A stretch of 64,000 nucleotides of DNA. Origin: Shouchella oshimensis (GTDB lineage Bacteria; Bacillota; Bacilli; Bacillales; Bacillaceae_D). The stretch covers positions 3,955,836 to 4,019,835 of the forward strand of contig NZ_KV917380.1 of the NCBI RefSeq assembly GCF_002019765.1, in the 5' to 3' direction. Below are positions 17,000 through 24,592 of this stretch, piece after piece; position 1 is the stretch's first letter, and the number at the start of each line of letters is the position of its first letter. Under the pieces are notes generated by a model, which was not told the origin of the DNA, made no database searches, and saw nothing but the letters and a program-made list of their open reading frames with translations. The translations under genes and the position numbers were made by a program.

Positions 17000-18046
17000 C
17001 TATTGATAGTCCATTGATTCAATGTAGTAATTTCCTTCATGTCGATTAATCTCTAATTCCATAAAAGCAGGCTGTGGAATGTTCGTCCCTTTCCCTCTGA
17101 ACATCACGGCTACCTCTGCTTTAAATCCATTGTCCACTTCAATGAGTTTTACATCTTGAATCTCTTCAAATGAAAGAGCACCGTTTAAACTTTCCGGCTC
17201 CTTCATCATGTAAGCCAATTCTTCTTTTGGCTCAGCAGCATATCGTTCAAAGAAAGAATGTAAAAACTCTTGAACCGCTGATTGTTCCTCCCCGACATAA
17301 GGATCAATGTGTGATTTCTCTTCCTCTATTCTTATAGTTCCATTTAAGGAATACACTTCTGAAAAATACGGAGTACCTGCAATGGCGAAAGTACTTTCTT
17401 CTGCAATCACTGGAATGTTTAATAGTAACGTTTGTTTCGCCTCTTCATTTTCAATGACAATTTCAGTATCTGGTTCATCGTCATCATCTTCCGGCTCGAT
17501 CTCTACCTCTTTTTCTTTTGGAACTTGATTTGTGAACGTGACTTTATATTGAAATAAGGTTTCTTCTTCTTTCTCTCTCATGTTAAACAAGGAATGGTTT
17601 TCTAAAATTCTATTACCTTGTAAATCTGACAGTTGATAAAGCGGATGTTTGTCATCCTGTAAAGTAGCTGATTGAGCCATGTAATTTTTCAGCGTTTGTT
17701 TTCTTTCTTCTAGTGTTTCATGGGTGTTTTCAACATTGATGAACACATCAATAAATCCTGAAAGATACTGTTCAGCAGCAGGTAATGAAATAGAGGGCGA
17801 CTCTTCCTCATTTGCTTCACTCGAGAGATGCGCATTGGTTTCATTTAAAGCAGACCTTGTATTTACTGAAAGCAAAATAGTTAATAGTGAGAGGACAACA
17901 ATGCTCCCTAATAATGACCACACAGCCGTTGCTGTTCTCTTTGAATGATCTTTACGAATCATGCTTCTTTGCTTGGCTGGTTTCTTGATTCGTTTAAAGC
18001 GGTGTTTAAGGCGCTCGATTATCGAGTGCCCACCGGATTTAGCCAT
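17000..18046 (-). CDS. conB: ConB (TcpC/VirB8-like) conjugation protein
   Basis: 348-aa bitopic membrane protein with a basic cytoplasmic N-terminus (residues 1-45, HRFKRIKKPAKQRSMIRK), one membrane segment (about 45-68) and two extracellular NTF2-like domains joined by an acidic linker (EPEDDDDEPDTE). This is the TcpC/ConB layout; ConB helps place other channel proteins at the membrane. Its start overlaps the end of the yddA-like gene by eight bases. It is part of the transfer operon upstream of conC-conD-conE. Confidence 0.85.
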   Translation of the reverse strand: MAKSGGHSIIERLKHRFKRIKKPAKQRSMIRKDHSKRTATAVWSLLGSIVVLSLLTILLSVNTRSALNETNAHLSSEANEEESPSISLPAAEQYLSGFIDVFINVENTHETLEERKQTLKNYMAQSATLQDDKHPLYQLSDLQGNRILENHSLFNMREKEEETLFQYKVTFTNQVPKEKEVEIEPEDDDDEPDTEIVIENEEAKQTLLLNIPVIAEESTFAIAGTPYFSEVYSLNGTIRIEEEKSHIDPYVGEEQSAVQEFLHSFFERYAAEPKEELAYMMKEPESLNGALSFEEIQDVKLIEVDNGFKAEVAVMFRGKGTNIPQPAFMELEINRHEGNYYIESMDYQ

Positions 18047-18341
18047 CCTTTAACCCTCCTTGATCTAGTTCGATATAAGCTAAAAAAGATGCTACTCGTC
18101 GTAACACCTTTTTCGCTGAAACATCTTTCTCGTATACTTTTAAACGCCTTTGACCACCTCCGGGCAAGCACGTCATTTTATAGAACGTATATCGATAGGT
18201 GGAATAGCCCTTTTTTCTAACGCCTTCGACAACAAGCATAGAACGTTTACTTAAATCCATTACATACACTTGCGAACCAATGCCTACCGTAAACCCTAAC
18301 AACTTAAATCGTTCATCCAACGTCTTGTAGTGAGCTAACAT
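18039..18341 (-). CDS. YddA-like small ICE protein
   Basis: 100-aa soluble, basic protein in the yddA position just before conB. It has a beta-rich first half (GIGSQVYVMDLSKRSMLVVE, RYTFYKMTCLPGGGQRRLKV) and a helical end. The ATG at 18341 directly follows a hairpin with a T-run, so its translation and transcription could be limited by that structure. Function is unknown; conserved position is the only clue. Confidence 0.6.
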   Translation of the reverse strand: MLAHYKTLDERFKLLGFTVGIGSQVYVMDLSKRSMLVVEGVRKKGYSTYRYTFYKMTCLPGGGQRRLKVYEKDVSAKKVLRRVASFLAYIELDQGGLKDG

Positions 18342-18379
18342 AAAAAATCACTAAACCTCTTTTAGTGGGCTTAGTGATT
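18342..18379 (-). terminator. Intra-operon hairpin with T-run before the transfer genes
   Basis: Minus-strand stem AATCACTAAGCC / GGTTTAGTGATT (nine plus two pairs) is followed immediately by TTTTTT and then the ATG of the yddA-like gene. The stem overlaps the stop of the upstream gene at 18351. It has the form of a rho-independent terminator between the DNA-processing genes and the transfer genes, so it probably attenuates the second set. Confidence 0.6.
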
Positions 18380-18644
18380 CGAATTCAACATATTTAATTG
18401 GATCAGTCCCACCATCTTCTGATGCGTCTTCATAGTCGTATACAGCAAATCGAGCAATAATCGTTTTCACAGCATTGTTTACAACCATCTTTGCATCGAT
18501 AACCACTTGTTCAAATACATGTTTGCTCATATAACGAACATGTTCTTTCATGCGTTCGATTAATTGATCAGCAAGATCTAAAATACCTTGATTCTCTAGC
18601 TCTGTTTCTAGTTGTCCTCGGTTTAGTAATTCAACATGTTTCAT
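18351..18644 (-). CDS. Small ICE protein of unknown function (ydcT region)
   Basis: 97-aa soluble acidic protein, mostly helical (ELENQGILDLADQLIERMKE, VIDAKMVVNNAVKTIIARF). It overlaps the previous gene by four bases (ATGA) and ends within a terminator-like hairpin. It lies between nicK and conB, where ICEBs1 has ydcS, ydcT and yddA. I do not recognise a domain. Confidence 0.6.
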   Translation of the reverse strand: MKHVELLNRGQLETELENQGILDLADQLIERMKEHVRYMSKHVFEQVVIDAKMVVNNAVKTIIARFAVYDYEDASEDGGTDPIKYVEFESLSPLKEV

Positions 18645-18898
18645 AATGATTCTTCCTCCTTTATTTTTTGATGTAGCCGTTCAAACTCCTGAAGATCTTT
18701 TTCTAAGTCAGATTCAAGACAATGTTTTGAGTACCAGTCTAAAGCCTCCTTTACTTCTTCATACATTTTTAAGTCGTAACTTTTCATGAAACGTTGCTGT
18801 GACTCAATGATCGCTGTTGCTCGTGCAATTAAGAAATCGATATTGTTTCCTATACCAGTGTGCAAACAAGACCGAACGCCCTCAGGCACAACTTCCAA
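18641..18898 (-). CDS. Small ICE protein of unknown function (ydcS region)
   Basis: 85 aa from TTG 18898, which lies seven bases after a perfect AGGAGG site; an upstream in-frame TTG at 18940 has no such site. It is helical with a coiled-coil-like end (DLEKDLQEFERLHQKIKEEE). It overlaps the next gene by four bases. It occupies the ydcS position after nicK and a noncoding gap. Function is unknown. Confidence 0.55.
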   Translation of the reverse strand: MEVVPEGVRSCLHTGIGNNIDFLIARATAIIESQQRFMKSYDLKMYEEVKEALDWYSKHCLESDLEKDLQEFERLHQKIKEEESL

Positions 18899-19176
18899 GT
18901 AATCACCTCCTTGTTTTAATAAACCTTGGACGCTGTCCAAACCAGCAAGCTAAACTAGCTTGACCGTGATTATTTAATCCCCCAACCCCCGGTTTCATTC
19001 GGGGGCTCCCTCGCCGGTAGGCAAGAAGAAAAATAGGTTTTTCTTCAATGCCAAGAGGGTCTTGGTTATGAGAATCTATCAACTCCTTAAATTCCTTTCA
19101 TTCCATTCCAGTCAGCCATTTACCGTTGACAGATGCCATAGTGAGCTTATCTTCTACTATAAGAGCCATTCCTTGT
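18899..19176 (-). other. Noncoding gap after nicK; candidate single-strand origin
   Basis: 278 bases with no gene and several stem-loops: TTGGAC/GTCCAA (about 18926-18940), CAAGCTA/TAGCTTG (18946-18962) and a GC-rich CCCCCG/CGGGGG stem (18986-19005). ICEBs1 has a single-strand origin (Sso1) downstream of nicK for lagging-strand start in rolling-circle replication, so the same role is plausible. I cannot confirm similarity to known sso sequences. Confidence 0.4.
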
Positions 19177-20238
19177 TTAACAGACCATATCTTGTGGACT
19201 TGCTAGTAGCACATCAAGCATTTTTTCCTGTTTATCTGATAGCTCGGCGTTGACGACCATATCCGATAAATCTTGTCGCCCTAAGACCTGATCCGCTTCA
19301 AGCACCATTTTCATCGTTGGTGCACATGAATTCTGCAACCACCTCCTCGATTTCTCGTAAAACTCATCTTCTGGCTGCATAAACAGGCTTAGCTTGCCGA
19401 CATCACCTATGAACACTTTCCAAAATCCACTTGTTTTCCATTTTTCTCTTGAAGCATCTTCATCGGCATCAACAAATCGAATGTAGTTGTTAATAATCTG
19501 CATAGCGATATCAAGTAAATCTTGTGACTGAATTAATGATTGAACAGCTCCTTGCGCTCGATCATTTTTAAGCCTTAGCTCGTAGCGATTCCAGTCGCCA
19601 AGATCTTCAAGAGGAATATTATATTTGTCAGCTTGTTCGTGGTTCTTCTCATAGAAGCAAAGATAAGCTTCTGATTTTTTCGACCCAAAGTATAGTGTCG
19701 TTCCCCCATTCGATCCGTCTGCAATATCAAGCGAGCCATTAAAATCTGACTTACGAAACCGTGAAATGGCTTCGCCCTTCTTCACTTTTTCTAACAGCAT
19801 GGGGATTTCAAAGTATGTTTCTTGATCATCAATCGCTAAGTCAAAGCGACTGAACTTGCCACCATGGTTAATGCAGTCTTTGAAGAAATCAAACCACGTT
19901 TTCTTGCGAGCATCCAAGAAGCTTTCAAACTGTCGGCATCCTTGACCAGACATCTCCACCAATACGCCTCGATTGTCACCTTCTTTCGAATAAAAGACTT
20001 TAATATGATCAAGCTGATAGGTACCGATGTAACCATAAAAGCCTGACTCCTTTTCCTGCATGTATGCTTTCTTCAAATGGACGATATGTTCTAGGATGAA
20101 ATTAACATCATGTGTTTTAAAAGATACTCGCAAGTAGTCAACCATTGCTGTTAAAGGGTTTTGGACTGCTTCCGGTTCTTTTTCTACGATTACTACCCCC
20201 CTGTTAGCTAGGGGGGGTTGGTGTTTTGTGGTCGTCAT
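19177..20238 (-). CDS. nicK: NicK relaxase (Rep_trans family)
   Basis: Nicks oriT and stays bound to the 5' end for transfer and rolling-circle replication. The 353-aa length is typical. Motifs visible are the VDYLRVSF start of the Rep_trans domain, the FSRFDLAIDD stretch with catalytic acidic residues, and a RYELRLK segment. The ATG overlaps the conQ stop by four bases. The oriT lies inside its own codons 7-15, as in ICEBs1. The following gap may hold a single-strand origin. Part of the DNA-processing module helP-conQ-nicK. Confidence 0.92.
   Translation of the reverse strand: MTTTKHQPPLANRGVVIVEKEPEAVQNPLTAMVDYLRVSFKTHDVNFILEHIVHLKKAYMQEKESGFYGYIGTYQLDHIKVFYSKEGDNRGVLVEMSGQGCRQFESFLDARKKTWFDFFKDCINHGGKFSRFDLAIDDQETYFEIPMLLEKVKKGEAISRFRKSDFNGSLDIADGSNGGTTLYFGSKKSEAYLCFYEKNHEQADKYNIPLEDLGDWNRYELRLKNDRAQGAVQSLIQSQDLLDIAMQIINNYIRFVDADEDASREKWKTSGFWKVFIGDVGKLSLFMQPEDEFYEKSRRWLQNSCAPTMKMVLEADQVLGRQDLSDMVVNAELSDKQEKMLDVLLASPQDMVC
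20195..20218 (-). other. oriT: oriT inside nicK
   Basis: A 24-base site with arms ACCCCCCC and GGGGGGT flanking TAGCTAACA (minus strand). From memory, the ICEBs1 oriT has the same C7/G6 arms and the same GCTAACAGGGGGGT half, and also lies at the 5' end of nicK. The nick is expected in the GCTAACAG region (family knowledge). Confidence 0.85.
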
Positions 20239-21704
20239 TCGCTTCGCTCACTCCTCCCGCTCGTTCCCGTTTCTGTCGCTACGCTGCCGCTGGCGACTGC
20301 CGTCGCCGACGCTCCATTCACTCCCACTTGTGCTCGCTTGATTTCTTCCATAAAGTCATATCCTTTCGTGACGAGTGGGCTATAAAATTCTGATATGGTT
20401 GATGTGCCTGTGTCGGCATAGCCACGACCCTTTATGCTTTTATTTAAAAAAGTTTTATCGACATCACCAAACATCATGCCGTAACCAGATTCCGACATCT
20501 TCCCTAGCGCCACTCGAAAATTAAATTGGTCACGGATACCATCAGCTAAGTACTTGGCATCTGGTCGTTGCGCTCCGAGAACCAAAAAATAACCCATCTG
20601 CCTTCCGAGCATGACGAGCTGTTTCATATAGCCTAACGCTTCCATTCGTTCTTGTGGTTCCAACAAATCCATAAACGCTACATACTCATCAAAAAAGATA
20701 AACATGGGAGGCAATCCAAGGTAGGCGTAGTTCTCACCTGTCTTGTAATTTGGCATCTGTTTCATTTCATCTGAACGATTCATCATGCCCTCCACCGATT
20801 TACGCAAACACATCATAATGCCGTTTTTCTTTGAATACACCACTCCTTTTGGAAGAACCGCTTCTAAATCTGCCAAGTCCGCGTTTTTTGGATCAAGTAT
20901 ACTAATTTCGGCATTCGATTTAAGCACGGCTTGAATAATCGTTAAGATGAAGTATGTTTTTCCTCCACCTGTTCCACCAGCAATTAACATATGTGGCAGC
21001 TTATCAAATTCCCAATACACGTTCTTCATTAAGCTCATCGAACCGTTTTTTACTTGTACTTCTTGAATCGGAATACGATTCTTTTTTACATCGTACAGAA
21101 GCTTAAAAACCACAAATCCTTCTTCGACTTCACGATCAACTAAATCACAAAATAAGCCATTCTCTAAGTCTGTACCTAGTTCTAAATAACGCGCTTGAAA
21201 TCTGCTTAAATCAAGAGCAACACGGACATAGATATGACCATTCTTCACTTGATAATAGGCACGAGGAAAATAGGTAATCTTTCTTTTTGTAACGGTCTTA
21301 TTTGTCCATCCCGACTCTGTTTGGAAGTTTTCTTGTTCGTAAAAGCGATTTGAAAAAAACATGCGTGCAATTTTTTGCTTGTGAAGCAACTGTTTGAACT
21401 GATCAAATGCAACAAGATAGACAATACCTACAACTGCTGCTGCGATAAGAAAAGATACAGCGAATCTTGATAACAAGAACGACCAATTCCAGCTCTCATA
21501 CTCAATAAATACCTTGTATTGTTCCCAATCATTCCATTGGAAAATTGGAAACGAATCTTTAAAGCTATAAAAAAGGACAGCTAGGAAAACGGGTACAAAT
21601 ACGCCCAATCCTGCTGTCCAAACTGCATTTCTCATGTGAGGGGTGATTCGATGACCGCGGTATTTCCAAAGGCGGCGTTTAATTGCTTCTATAATCTTTA
21701 ACAC
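20235..21704 (-). CDS. conQ: ConQ, FtsK/SpoIIIE-type coupling ATPase
   Basis: Couples the relaxase-DNA complex to the transfer channel. The 489-aa protein has two N-terminal membrane segments (about 28-48 and 80-102), then an FtsK/SpoIIIE P-loop domain: Walker A LIAGGTGGGKTYF (about residue 248) and Walker B MFIFFDEYVAF (about residue 345), with VLGAQRPDA further on. The C-terminal tail is low complexity (Ala/Ser/Gly/Thr). It overlaps nicK by four bases and follows helP, as in ICEBs1 (ydcQ). Confidence 0.92.
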   Translation of the reverse strand: MLKIIEAIKRRLWKYRGHRITPHMRNAVWTAGLGVFVPVFLAVLFYSFKDSFPIFQWNDWEQYKVFIEYESWNWSFLLSRFAVSFLIAAAVVGIVYLVAFDQFKQLLHKQKIARMFFSNRFYEQENFQTESGWTNKTVTKRKITYFPRAYYQVKNGHIYVRVALDLSRFQARYLELGTDLENGLFCDLVDREVEEGFVVFKLLYDVKKNRIPIQEVQVKNGSMSLMKNVYWEFDKLPHMLIAGGTGGGKTYFILTIIQAVLKSNAEISILDPKNADLADLEAVLPKGVVYSKKNGIMMCLRKSVEGMMNRSDEMKQMPNYKTGENYAYLGLPPMFIFFDEYVAFMDLLEPQERMEALGYMKQLVMLGRQMGYFLVLGAQRPDAKYLADGIRDQFNFRVALGKMSESGYGMMFGDVDKTFLNKSIKGRGYADTGTSTISEFYSPLVTKGYDFMEEIKRAQVGVNGASATAVASGSVATETGTSGRSERSE

Positions 21705-21713
21705 TCCTTTGAG

Positions 21714-21748
21714 AAAAAATTAGAGCGCACCAGTCTTAACTAGCACGC
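21714..21748 (-). terminator. Weak hairpin before conQ
   Basis: Minus-strand GCGTGCTAGT / ACTGGTGCGC pairs with several G-T wobbles around a 4-base loop. A six-T run follows after five bases. It lies in the helP-conQ gap and might attenuate read-through, but the stem-to-T distance is long. Confidence 0.3.
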
Positions 21749-21758
21749 ATAAAAATAC

Positions 21759-22163
21759 TTATTTTTTATCTGAACCAGCTGTTACAGGTTCTTTTTGCTC
21801 TTTGGCTTTCGGTTCAAAGTTAGAATTAGATTTATGTCCAGTTTCCACGATATCTTCTGCGAGTAACGTATAAATGATATTGGCAAAGTTCCCATTCGCT
21901 TGGGCTCTTGCTGTAATTCTTGGATTCACTAGCTCAACTGGTTTATTAAAATCAATTTCTTTTAAGTCGACATAATCAGGCAATGTTACTTCTATTTGTC
22001 CTTGCTGAACACTTGATGCTACGTTATAAATGCGTGCTTCCAACTTATCTGTACGCTCTCCCTTTTCACGGTCAAAGTACATTTTCTCTCTGTTTAATCC
22101 CATAAAAATCATGTTTCCAAATGTCTCTTGTGGTTCTGGCTTAATTCCATTTTTTAAATTCAT
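21759..22163 (-). CDS. helP: HelP helicase processivity factor (DUF961, YdcP)
   Basis: Helps the host helicase PcrA unwind ICE DNA during replication and transfer. About 134 aa; the DUF961 core covers residues 1-105 (ETFGNMIFMGLNREKMYFDR, GQIEVTLPDYVDLKEIDFN, NPRITARAQANGNFANIIYT). The C-terminal tail is charged and low complexity. I set the start at ATG 22163, after GAGGAA; a longer reading from 22217 adds residues with no ribosome site. It lies first in the helP-conQ-nicK module, preceded by a long noncoding leader. Confidence 0.88.
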   Translation of the reverse strand: MNLKNGIKPEPQETFGNMIFMGLNREKMYFDREKGERTDKLEARIYNVASSVQQGQIEVTLPDYVDLKEIDFNKPVELVNPRITARAQANGNFANIIYTLLAEDIVETGHKSNSNFEPKAKEQKEPVTAGSDKK

Positions 22164-22583
22164 TATAAATTCCTCTTTTCGTTTTAGTAGTTTTATTTTC
22201 CAAAGACTTCTCATCAATTTTCATCGCAACAATTTATAGAAACCGCTCAGGTTCTGTATCCATCATGGCGCTTGTCAGTCGCTCCAGAACTTTCTGTCTT
22301 TCTTGGCAACGTTAGTAGGTTATTGTATAACCATCAAGCTGTATACAGCTATGGCGCACGTATCTTCTTACCTGCTACAGCATTTAAACAAGTGTTAGCT
22401 GTGTCCACTTAATACTCACGCCTAGTGACATAACGAAGAAAGTACGCTACAATAAAATTTCCTAGGTTTTACTGGCGTATCTGACTTCTGTCAGGTGCGC
22501 TTTCTTTCTATATGTAATTATCAATGTACTCACTCATTTCATTCGCTTATAAGATCGTTAATAGTGGTCTATACTCACACTAT
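22164..22583 (-). other. Long structured noncoding leader upstream of helP
   Basis: 420 bases without a credible gene. The minus strand can fold CTGAC-agaa-GTCAG, a perfect AGCTGTATACAGCT palindrome, GGTTAT-aca-ATAACC and a GAACC...GGTTTC pairing. Two short frames (15 and 27 codons) lack ribosome sites. It may be a regulatory leader or a second single-strand origin. Function cannot be read from the sequence. Confidence 0.4.
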
Positions 22584-22826
22584 TTATTGCCTCTCTATTG
22601 CAGTAATATCGCTTCGTCCAACTTTATAATTTCGAGAAATGCGACGATACGATACTCCGTGTTTAAGCAATTCATTGATAGTTCCTTTTGAAATTGGTTG
22701 GCTCATAAAGTAATTGATCTTTACAGACCTCATTGCCAGCTTCATTCTTGCTTGCCAATCACCTTCCATCTTCTTAGCTAGTGGTACAGCTTCTTTCATC
22801 AAATCGCTCATTATTTGGAAAGTCAT
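22584..22826 (-). CDS. YdcO-like small DNA-binding-type protein
   Basis: 80 aa from ATG 22826, preceded by GGGGAA; a longer frame from 22862 would overlap the upstream gene further. Sequence shows MSDLMKEAVPLAKKMEGDWQ, then a helical C-terminus resembling a helix-turn-helix (LLKHGVSYRRISRNYKVG). It sits between the xis-like gene and helP, the ydcO place in ICEBs1. Role unknown. Confidence 0.6.
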   Translation of the reverse strand: MTFQIMSDLMKEAVPLAKKMEGDWQARMKLAMRSVKINYFMSQPISKGTINELLKHGVSYRRISRNYKVGRSDITAIERQ

Positions 22827-22839
22827 GATTGATTCCCCA

Positions 22840-23124
22840 TTACATGACCACTTCTTTTTCACTTAGCTTTTCACGTTGGTATTGATCTAAGCCTTTTTTA
22901 GATATAAGAACTCTGCGCCCTTCTCGCCAGGATGGAAAATCATGATGCTGAGATAATTCGTACATTTTAGATTTTCCCATTCTTAAATATTCAGCTGCCT
23001 CTTGCACTGTTAAAACATCTGGCATTGAATCAGACTGAGAATAATTTAATGCGTCTTTAACCTTTTGCAGGAATTCTTCGTTTTCTTCTCGAACAATTTG
23101 CCTTATAGTCTCTTCAAAGGACAT
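22840..23124 (-). CDS. xis: Excisionase-like helix-turn-helix protein
   Basis: 94 aa. The C-terminal half is a MerR/HTH_17-type winged helix typical of small excisionases (LTVQEAAEYLRMGKSKMYEL, then WREGRRVLISKKGLDQY). The N-terminal 40 residues are an acidic helix. It lies early in the leftward operon driven by the promoter at 23404-23432, as xis does in ICEBs1. Excisionases direct Int toward excision; direct homology to ICEBs1 Xis was not tested. Confidence 0.65.
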   Translation of the reverse strand: MSFEETIRQIVREENEEFLQKVKDALNYSQSDSMPDVLTVQEAAEYLRMGKSKMYELSQHHDFPSWREGRRVLISKKGLDQYQREKLSEKEVVM

Positions 23125-23141
23125 TCTTAGTCACTCCTTAC

Positions 23142-23375
23142 TTAGATTTTCATTTCAGTTCTCTTTTTAAATATTGACTCTGGACTAACTTTAAACAACT
23201 TAGCTATTGCTATTGCCACGTTCAAGCTCGGAAATCTCGAACCCTGTTCAATCATTCCATAATAACTTTCACTGATACTAACACTGTATCTAATATTTAA
23301 GAGCTCAATCACATCCCTTTGAGACCAATTTTTGTTATTACGTAAAAGAATAAGTTCATCTCTTTTTCGAATCAT
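23142..23375 (-). CDS. Cro/XRE-type HTH regulator
   Basis: 77-aa single-domain helix-turn-helix protein (NWSQRDVIELLNIRYSVSIS, SLNVAIAIAKLFKVSPESIF). It is the first gene of the leftward ICE operon, divergent from immR, so it probably acts as a Cro-like or Xis-associated regulator. The ATG at 23375 has a GGTGG site. This gene has no counterpart I recall in ICEBs1 at this exact place. Confidence 0.7.
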   Translation of the reverse strand: MIRKRDELILLRNNKNWSQRDVIELLNIRYSVSISESYYGMIEQGSRFPSLNVAIAIAKLFKVSPESIFKKRTEMKI

Positions 23376-23383
23376 TTTTCACC

Positions 23384-23486
23384 ACCCAACGTTTTGTAGT
23401 GTTATCTTACCCAACATTTAATTGGGTGTCAACACTTTTACCAGATTTTTTGATGGGTTTTTTATTGAAAACTTTATTTACCCAAC
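23384..23486. promoter_or_regulatory. ACCCAAC operator array between immR and the leftward operon
   Basis: ACCCAAC occurs at 23384-23390, 23409-23415 (paired with TTGGGT at 23422-23427) and 23480-23486 (followed by AGTTG, making CAACT-aaa-AGTTG). These are the likely ImmR binding sites controlling both divergent transcripts. For immR, TTTATT and TACAAT at 17-base spacing overlap the last site. Confidence 0.6.
23404..23432 (-). promoter_or_regulatory. Leftward ICE promoter with repressor palindrome in its spacer
   Basis: Minus-strand TTGACA (23432-23427) and TAAGAT (23409-23404) with a 17-base spacer. The spacer is a palindrome CCCAA...TTGGG, so a bound repressor would cover the promoter core. 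It should drive the HTH-xis-ydcO-helP-conQ-nicK and transfer genes. Confidence 0.75.
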
Positions 23487-23533
23487 TAAAAGTTGTACAA
23501 TTAATAAATATAGAGTACTGAAAGGATCTTGAT

Positions 23534-23890
23534 ATGGCAGAACTTAAGGATCGTTTGCGCGAACTAAGAAAAGAGAACAATTTTACCCAACAAGAAGTTG
23601 CCAAGTTTCTCGATATTACTGAAAGTGCATATGGTTTTTATGAACAAGGTAGAAATGAACCATCTGTTCAAAGACTTAAATTGTTAGCAAAAAAATACAA
23701 CGTCTCCATGAGCTACCTTACAGGAGAAACGAATGATAAAAATAGCAACACATCCTCTAACACAAATACAAACTCTGCATTCTATAATTACAAAGACCTT
23801 GATAATGAAGAAGTAGAATTCTTAAATGAACAACTTGAAGTATTTAGAAGAATACGGCAGAATAAGATTAATAGAGAAAACAAAAAATAA
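23534..23890 (+). CDS. immR: ImmR-like repressor (XRE family)
   Basis: 118 aa. The N-terminal HTH_XRE domain (RLRELRKENNFTQQEVAKFL, TESAYGFYEQGRNEPS) is followed by an Asn/Ser/Thr-rich linker (NSNTSSNTNTNS) and a short helical end. In ICEBs1, ImmR keeps the element silent and is cleaved by ImmA on induction. Gene order immR-immA-int, and divergence from the xis operon, match. GAAAGG ribosome site just upstream. Autoregulation through the ACCCAAC sites is inferred. Confidence 0.88.
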   Translation: MAELKDRLRELRKENNFTQQEVAKFLDITESAYGFYEQGRNEPSVQRLKLLAKKYNVSMSYLTGETNDKNSNTSSNTNTNSAFYNYKDLDNEEVEFLNEQLEVFRRIRQNKINRENKK

Positions 23891-23960
23891 CGTCCAACAT
23901 TTTTGCTGGACGTTTTTATTTACCATAACACCGAACATATATTCTTATAGAGGTGATTCT

Positions 23961-24592
23961 TTGCTACGCTTATATTCAAGAACTCCTATAGAACAGTGGT
24001 TAGAACTATTTTATAAAGAACATCATATTCTTTCTCCAGAGGATCTTAATATTAATAAGATAGCCGACACCCTTAATATTTGTATTAAGGAAAGTCCGGG
24101 ACCTGACAGAGCTATATGGGATGATGAACATAACGTTGCCATTATTTTTTACATAAAGATCATTCAGCTATTGAAAAAAGAGAAATTTTCTTTCATGAGC
24201 TTTGTCACCCTCTTCGTCACTGTGGCTCTCAAGAAAATATGTATAGTAAAGAATTCACCATGATGCAGGAAGTACAAGCAGACCAATTTCAGCTATATGC
24301 TTCAATGCCATTCTTTATGGTCGAGAAATGCTGTAATTACTGCGACCACCTATCGTCTACTTTAGCTAGTGAATTTCATGTCTCTAAGGAATTAGCTGAA
24401 AGTCGATTACAGCAAATTGAAGCAAGAATACGTAGTGCTGAGTCATTACAAAGATTTAATGATGTTATAAGAGAACAGCCGACACCTAATTCTTATAAAT
24501 CTGTTCCCAAAAAAGATATTCCGATTCACGCACAGTCTCTAGTAGAAAAAGCACTTCTTCAAAAACAGAAAAAGGAGATGACTGGACTATGA
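23961..24592 (+). pseudogene. immA: ImmA-like metalloprotease, frameshifted
   Basis: ImmA cleaves the ImmR repressor. From TTG 23961 (GAGGTGA site upstream) the frame encodes RTPIEQWLELFYKEHHILSP and continues to about 24150. The zinc motif HELCH and the downstream HCGSQENMYSK...EVQADQFQ region then appear in the +1 frame. One extra T in the T6 run near 24146-24151 would give one continuous protein (IIFLHKDHSAIEKREIFFHE). As written, translation ends at 24263 without the HExxH, so no protease is made. It is either a true lesion or a homopolymer error. The gene after it starts within the stop (ATGA). Confidence 0.8.
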
